Below, piece after piece: positions 59,001 through 64,000 of a stretch of 64,000 nt of DNA (positions are counted from its first letter, which is position 1; every line of letters begins with the position of its first letter). Source of the DNA: Diphasiastrum complanatum. Its lineage: Eukaryota; Streptophyta; Lycopodiopsida; Lycopodiales; Lycopodiaceae. The stretch is from positions 9,885,806 to 9,949,805 of the forward strand of contig CM055092.1 of NCBI GenBank assembly GCA_029204225.1. The letters run 5' to 3'. The notes under the pieces were generated by a model. That model saw only the letters and a list, made by a program, of their open reading frames with translations, was not told where the DNA came from and did no database searches. The translations under genes were made by a program, and so were the position numbers.

Positions 59001-61307
59001 TAAGTTAGTATGAAATTAACTTGGTAGGGACTCATGGGTCCACTAGGCCTAATTGTGACATTAAGTACCCCAACTTGACATATTGGAGGTACCTTATTCT
59101 TTCTATGTAACTTATAGAAAGTTGGATAGTCAATAGTCAAGTAGTTGGACAGCCAATAGCAAGTAGTTGGAAAGCCAATAGTCAAGTAGTTGGATAGCCA
59201 ATAGTCATGAAGTTAGATAGTCATCTTGGACTATATATATGTGTGCATCCCATTTGTATAAGACACTTTTGTAAGCAATACTGACTATTCTCCTTGGCTG
59301 TCCACGAGTTTCTACAAGAGGGTTTCTAGCCATCTCTCTCTTTCTTTTGAGAATGCTTTGTGTGATTGAATACTTAAGATCCTGGATCCTTAGGCTTCTA
59401 TTTCCTACAAACATTTCATGTATCAATGTGTGTAAAGGCGTGAATTGTCAGACATGAATTATCAAAGCAGTCTAGAGTTCGATTGGAAATTTGTCTACAA
59501 TACTTGGTCCTGGATAAACCTGCTCTATGTACTCCACCTATCTTCGGTGGAGCTCTTGGTCATCTCGCCGTCTGCCAGTGCGCCACAAGGGGTGCAACAT
59601 GTGGGCCACCACGTGGATGAGTTTGTGTTAGTAATCCGATCTATCCTGCCAGAGGTCTACCAGTTCTTGCTGATAGAATCTCAGTGATTTTCAAATCGGA
59701 GTAGACTAATCTTATTAGTACTCACACAAAACACCAAACTCAAGTGGAAGAAGAAACTTTATTGAGGAAGAGAGAAATTGTAAGAAGTTATGCTTCATGA
59801 ACAATGAACTGAATTGATCTGAATTTTTGCATATTGTTTTATGCACTGCAAAAGCAAGATTTTGTTGAATACCAGGTGTTTCCGATTCACTCATTCACTA
59901 ATTCCTGATGTGCTGATTATTGTTTCACTGATGAATGCATTTGACCTACAGTGAAATTATCAGCATTTGGGAATGTTGCTTATCCTAAAGACAATGACTT
60001 TAATTTGATGCATTATGGTATTGGGCCTTGACATGCGGAATCATAAAGAACATGTACATATCATAAAGAGTGCTACACATCAACCTTGAGGTAGAAATTA
60101 TCACGTGGATCACATGGGAGCATGGAAGGGCCAAGATAACCCCCCCTTGTCGGGGAACCTATATTGATCAATATCAATCATTGCCAATCACATTAAATTA
60201 CAACGATCTTTGCTCTACTCACTTGCGGATGACAAAAGTATCCGGGTCCTTCTTAGGTCGCCAAGCAGTTTCCATACGTGTTCTCATCCAAAAACTTCTT
60301 AGCTTCTTCAACGACATTTTGGGAGTTTAGAATACCTCTATCACGAACATTAAGAGCTTTGCGCTCTTACAGACGGCTCTTAGTGGATGTTGCTGAGATA
60401 AACGAACATGAAGATGAAGGTGGAGGGATAGCTGTAGTCGAACCTTTAAGTACATCTGGGCATGATTGGACAGCCGTATGGTACTGGTCCACCTGACTTT
60501 CGACCTGCTGAATTTTAGCTGAGGTGGCTATTTGGGAAGAAGTTTCACTTTTGATAACTACAAGTTTATTCTTCGATGGAAGTATCTAGATTTTGGAGAT
60601 GTGATTGCACAATTAGAAGCAGAGAATCATTAGAGGCAAGTCTTTTTCTGTGATTGTTAAGATATTCGAATATACGGAATTGATCTTCATGAAGAAGACT
60701 GATCATGGTGAATGGAGAAGAAGATGCCTCTGGAGTGTTTGGAGTCAAAGGGAGAGCTATAGTAGTTTCGCTGTGGGAAAAATAGGATTTGATGGGGAGA
60801 TAGGATCTGCAATAGGCATAAAAGGAGAAGGAGAAGGTGGATCTGGCTGTGAGGAAGATTTTGAAGCAATGTTGGAAACGGAAGGTGACTGAGGAGTGGG
60901 GGCATAAACCCCTTCTCGACGAGGCATGGCAGATATGCAAAAGGCCAATAGAAATGCCGTAATGGGATCAGCATCAGCAACACTAGCTGCCTCATGCAGG
61001 GCATGAAGCACTGTAGAGAAGGCTGGAGCAGGTGTAACCTCAGCTATGGAGCAGCGCTCTAGGGCGCAGCTGGCAAGGCGATTTTACTCATGATTGGACA
61101 GTCCGCAGTCAGTCGAGGAGATTCCTGAAGGGACAGGTCAGGCACTTAGATCTGTGAGCAGCTGCACGTAGCTAGAGTGTCATCTAGGGCATTCAGATCC
61201 GTGAGCAGCAGCACCATCGCGCTGGAGAAGAGGGTGCTCAGATCCATGAGCAGTAGCTCGAAGCAAGAGCACCGTCGCACTGGAGAAGAGGGCACTCAGA
61301 GCGAGAG

Positions 61308-61357
<50 letters not shown>

Positions 61358-63971
61358 TCGTGCACGTGCTAGTTCTAGCATGGAAGTATCTTGTGCATGA
61401 TTGAACAAATGGAGGTGTGCACACATACATGCATGTGCTATTTTTAGGCAACTTGATTGTGCACACTAAATGTCATTTGCATGTATGCTTTTTTTTACAC
61501 AGTCAATGCATGTAGTGGATTGTGGAAGTTTTCTTGCAATCAATACAATCAATGCACATAGTTTTCCAAGGCCAATTCTCACTTGTTGCATAACTTTTGC
61601 CCACACTAATACCACTCGCCTTTGCATCGATTTGTGGATCGTAATGTGTCATCTTCTTGATCGGATCTTCATAATAGGACTGACAACTTGAGGTGAGTCA
61701 TAGCCAAAGCTCCATGATCATAAATGGGCACGAATGTATTTGAGAACAACATAAATTCAAAGAACCTGACTTTCCATTCTGATCTTTGAACCAAGATATT
61801 CAAACCCACAGAAAGATGTTTCATCAGATATACAAATGACCTTTTCATCTAGATGTCCAAATTTCTTCAAGGATCTTATCAAGAAATACAAATCCACAAT
61901 GAATCTACTTGAGATGTAGAAACCCATCATTTGACTGTACTAGATATAACTTCAGTATGGTTCAGTTCAGATAAAATATCAACTTTTTTTTTTGTTTTGG
62001 GTTGTATTTGTTGATTTTATTTGTTATTCATGTCTATCTCGTTGTGGACATCTGCAACGTCCTAAAATGAAGGACACGATCTGCTAAGTGAAACATACTG
62101 TAGAATATAATATTTATTTGCTATCTCAAAATTTGATCTCAGGGCCCACAAGTGTGGTTGGAGAAGTCAAGGGATTGAAGCCAGGTCTCCATGGTTTTCA
62201 TGTACATGCGTTGGGTGATACAACAAATGGTTGCCTTTCTACTGGTAAATATTTGTTTTAACTTTACTCAATGTACATTCTTAGTGTTGGCAGTTCCTGG
62301 TCGTTTCCCATGCTTGATCAAGTGAAAGGCATTACCACTTTTTGATCTATTTTGAAAAGTTCTTTCTTTGAACTGAAAAGTTTGCTTGTGTCATGCTGTT
62401 TAAACATGCAACACTTTACTCACTTCTGTTAGAAGGATAATTTTTCAATCATGATGAATTGAAAATGAACAGGATTGTACTATCTTTGTTGTTGAGAAAA
62501 GATTTAACTTATATTGTTTGATCAGATATTGATCTGGTGCTGAGCTATTGCAAAATAGGAGGACATAGAATCCATTGTAATCGTTTGAAACTACTCTGCT
62601 ATTACTGGTGCTAGCAATTATGCACTTTCTAACATGTGCAAACAAACAAGAAGCTATTTTGAATAAGATACTTGGGTGTTGATAAGTCTTCTGCATTTTT
62701 CTTGTGTCTGTTGGTAAAATCGTCTTATTGTTGCTGGCATCATTCTTCCTTGAGTTCATACTCAGTAATGCCTTGAAATATTGAAGTGATTGTATGTCTG
62801 TTCATGCAAAGGCTCAATAAAGAACTTAGTGAAAACCTGCAAAGGCTTTGCTTTCAACTGGACAAATTGGAAGCTATATGTCCCTTCTATTCTCTTTAAC
62901 AAGTGTACATTTATCCGGCCATAGTAGAACACATCTTGGAAGCTTTATGCAAACAGAAGTTATACCAAGTAAAAACAGAAAAGTTTAAAAGGAATGAGGG
63001 CTATTGCTTTCTAAGATAAAAAAGGGGCTTCTTGAGCCAGCAGCTACTTTAGCTATTGTACAACAGTCAATTTCCCCAAAAGCTAGATTGTGATTTTGTT
63101 GGCTACTGGTAATTTATCAAGAAAACTTCAGTATTGTCTCTGGCCAGTTAATTAAAATTTCTCAAGGATATATGCTTCTCTAAATATTCTGGTAGAAGTC
63201 TGAGAACCAGATAACACACCTTGAAAATTAGTTCGTATATTTGCAGGTGCCCATTTCAATCCTTTAGGCAAGACTCATGGTGCTCCTCAAGATGAGAATC
63301 GGCATGCGGGTGATCTTGGCAATGTCACAGCTGGTGAAGATGGTAAAATTTTGCTATAAAGCTCCTGCCTCTGTGAAGATAGACTTGACTTATGAACTTT
63401 GATCCAAATTAGTTCTGTCAGTTATTACAATGTGTTCTCTCCAGGTATTCTGGTTTCATATCTTTTTTCATACATGCAAATTCCACAGTGCCTGATTTAG
63501 TTTTAATCTTTGATGTCAGGAACTGCGGAAATCTCCATATCGGATATACAAGTGATCCTCTTTCCTTTGTTATTTTTCTAATTTTAGGAGCTGCAAATTT
63601 AATCATTTCAATGGTAGTTTTGACTACTCATAGAAGTTGACGTTGATTGCATCAACTTGTCCCAGCACGCTGCACTAGCAGCACGTCAAATTGCTACCAC
63701 GTTGAGGAATGACTACCAAGTCTAGGACATTTCTACTTATTCTGTGATAAATCGAGATTTTGTGACACATCCATCATAGGCAAAGGATTGTAAATCCTCC
63801 ATTGATATGGCAGGCGTGCTGGAGTGTAGTTTCCTACGTGATGATTCCAGGAAATTTAACACATGGAACACTATGCATGTACTGTGGTGTAGCAGATACC
63901 TTTACAGGGACTGAATTCTATTTTGGGGCGTGCTGTAGTTATTCATGCAGATCCTGATGACCTTGGAAAAG
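51048..63971 (+). CDS. SOD1: Cytosolic Cu/Zn superoxide dismutase, exons 1-5 (3' end outside window)
   Basis: Exons: 51048-51129, 62143-62244, 63247-63342, 63520-63551 and 63896-63971, all with GT/AG borders and matching phases. The product dismutates superoxide to oxygen and hydrogen peroxide. Visible ligands: Cu His pair in '[10 protein letters not shown]', bridging His in 'AHFNP', Zn ligands in 'KTHGAP' and 'RHAGDLGN' (His and Asp), and the last Cu His in '[13 protein letters not shown]'. The disulphide Cys is in 'NGCLSTG'; its partner would be in the missing exons. The start [10 protein letters not shown] has no transit peptide, so a cytosolic location is inferred. Exon 4 is only 32 bases, as in other plant SOD genes. 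Intron 1 is 11,013 bases and full of transposons, yet the exons are clean. Confidence 0.96.
51974..52148. repeat. Hairpin/foldback element in SOD intron 1
   Basis: About 65-bp arms (51974-52040 and 52081-52148) are near-perfect inverted repeats beginning TTCAAATCACAATTTGATAA, with a loop of about 40 bases. The size fits a MITE or foldback element. No clear target-site duplication was seen. Confidence 0.85.
52155..52194. repeat. (GA)n microsatellite
   Basis: A 40-base GA run directly after the hairpin. Confidence 0.95.
52472..52830. repeat. Minisatellite of ~140-bp units each starting with (CT)n
   Basis: Three diverged units: (CT)n + 'aaaccat' + 'ccttactgtttcaaccatag' + 'caactcatag' + 'catgcaaaccacgac'. 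CT tracts lie at 52472-52489, 52609-52657 and 52753-52771. It lies in SOD intron 1. Confidence 0.85.
53032..53081. repeat. (CT)n microsatellite
   Basis: About 50 bases of CT in SOD intron 1. Confidence 0.95.
53694..53885 (-). pseudogene. Copia-3 RNase H remnant
   Basis: '[20 protein letters not shown]' then '[16 protein letters not shown]'-like sequence and '[11 protein letters not shown]': the copia RNase H C-terminus. It is the only coding remnant in copia-3. Confidence 0.9.
53900..54348. repeat. Degenerate CTGCCTCAGATxxxxCCTGT repeats in copia-3
   Basis: Units such as 'gctgccctcagatgctgcct' and 'tcagacctgt' recur many times, replacing the lost gag-pol interior. Confidence 0.75.
55450..55815 (+). 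pseudogene. Copia-4 gag C-terminus with zinc knuckle
   Basis: '[13 protein letters not shown]' then a Lys-rich tract ('[11 protein letters not shown]'). The frame then shifts to give the zinc knuckle [14 protein letters not shown] near 55707-55748. Confidence 0.85.
55816..57237 (+). pseudogene. Copia-4 protease-integrase
   Basis: A 473-codon open frame. Protease: '[14 protein letters not shown]' (DSG intact). Integrase: '[14 protein letters not shown]' with '[11 protein letters not shown]' (zinc finger; the usual CxxC is incomplete), catalytic 'VHSDVCGPM', 'LRTDRGGEY' and '[13 protein letters not shown]'. The C-terminal '[10 protein letters not shown]' and '[13 protein letters not shown]' segments are present. 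The frame ends at 57237 and the linker continues in another frame. Confidence 0.95.
57238..58008 (+). pseudogene. Copia-4 linker and RT, internally deleted
   Basis: The linker ('HFGQQSV', '[11 protein letters not shown]') leads into the RT start '[20 protein letters not shown]'. The text then jumps to '[16 protein letters not shown]', which belongs far downstream in copia RT. The palm with the catalytic aspartates is deleted. Confidence 0.85.
58024..58870 (+). repeat. Diverged tandem duplicate of the copia-4 linker/RT N-terminus
   Basis: The 247-codon open frame 58024-58767 repeats, with divergence, the order 'EQPx[14 protein letters not shown]', 'LLxTLQDNK', 'YExKxxAS' and 'ADFF' seen at about 57440-57660. 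The copies differ widely, so this was either an old event or a relaxed one. Confidence 0.75.
58885..59417 (+). repeat. Copia-4 3' LTR
   Basis: It begins TGTTGGAATGTAAATGG after a polypurine-like ATTTAAGGAGGG. It has a TATA box (CTATATATATG, about 59230). The end is placed near TTTCCTACAAACA (59403-59415). Confidence 0.75.
59110..59222. repeat. 24-bp minisatellite in the copia-4 LTR
   Basis: Units near 'tagttggatagccaatagtcaag' recur about five times. Confidence 0.85.
59671..59823. repeat. Copia-3-family LTR fragment
   Basis: It starts TGATAGAATCTCAGTGATTT and follows the copia-3 LTR to 'gaactgaattgatctgaatt', with a 30-base insertion. The rest of the LTR is absent. Confidence 0.85.
60075..61020 (-). 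pseudogene. Unresolved minus-strand ORF region
   Basis: Minus-strand open stretches 61011-60757 and 60940-60566 overlap in different frames and read a Pro/Ser-rich part followed by '[16 protein letters not shown]' and '[18 protein letters not shown]'. A further relic extends to about 60290. It may be a gag of an unclassified retroelement. No diagnostic motif was found. Confidence 0.35.
61302..61350. repeat. (GA)n microsatellite
   Basis: About 49 bases of GA in SOD intron 1. Confidence 0.95.
61351..62142. other. End of SOD intron 1
   Basis: No gene seen. The acceptor for SOD exon 2 is 'ttgatctcag' ending 62142. Confidence 0.6.
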
Positions 63972-64000
63972 GTATGTTTTACTTTTAAACATTCACAAAA

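Larger units (their letters stand above)
55400..59417 (+). mobile_element. Copia-4: 5'-truncated copia retrotransposon in SOD intron 1
   Basis: Plus-strand gag end, protease, integrase, linker, RT fragment, polypurine tract and 3' LTR follow in copia order. No 5' LTR or primer site is found upstream. It lies in the same orientation as SOD. A duplication of the linker/RT N-terminal region and deletion of most of RT/RNase H reshaped it. Confidence 0.9.

Overview
This window is eukaryotic nuclear DNA from a land plant with a large, transposon-rich genome. It has plant-type LTR retrotransposons primed by initiator tRNA-Met, nested CACTA-superfamily DNA transposons, long (CT)n/(CA)n microsatellites, a PBL-type receptor-like cytoplasmic kinase exon and a plant Cu/Zn superoxide dismutase gene. 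The very long SOD intron would fit a fern or gymnosperm, but the species cannot be fixed from the sequence.

Layout. 1-7475: a Ty3/gypsy chromovirus (partial 5' LTR, gag, protease, RT, RNase H, integrase, chromodomain, 3' LTR) with broken frames. 7476-10355: an unresolved stretch with a minus-strand copia gag relic and an unidentified 174-aa ORF. 10356-16307: a complete minus-strand copia element (copia-1) with TAAAT target-site duplications. 16749-17137: terminal exon of an RLCK gene. 17138-19039: no gene seen. 19040-44884: a plus-strand copia element (copia-2) whose 3' LTR is split by a 21.3-kb insertion. 44885-47345: an unidentified degraded ORF followed by a polypurine tract and an LTR. 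47346-50899: mostly featureless. 51048 to the window end: the first five exons of cytosolic Cu/Zn SOD. Its 11-kb first intron holds a hairpin element, CT-rich minisatellites and two decayed copia elements (copia-3, copia-4).

The main discovery is inside copia-2. The 21.3-kb insertion is two related CACTA-like transposons, one inside the other. CACTA-1 (23453-44742) has termini CACAACAACAAAT and a TTT duplication. CACTA-2 (26339-38097) has termini CACAACTACA and a TAT duplication, and sits inside a protein-coding exon of CACTA-1. Removing CACTA-2 and one TAT makes the interrupted CACTA-1 ORF continuous and matching the CACTA-2 homologue. Both elements share one plan: a minus-strand unit with a Cys-rich N-terminus, a SET-domain (histone-methyltransferase-like) ORF and a TNP2 transposase, divergent from a plus-strand gene for a small TnpA/Transposase_24-like protein. 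A palindrome family (GCGTGGCANTGCCACGC and TGCCACGCGTGGCA) lies in the subterminal regions and just upstream of the TATA box of the plus-strand gene in both copies. A SET domain kept in two diverged copies suggests it is a standing part of the family and not a chance passenger.

Order of insertion, read from the nesting: copia-2 probably entered an older LTR element (LTR at 46093-47345), CACTA-1 entered copia-2, and CACTA-2 entered CACTA-1. All transposon genes here show stops, frameshifts or deletions. The SOD exons, by contrast, are open with conserved splice sites and metal ligands, so SOD is the one clearly functional host gene.
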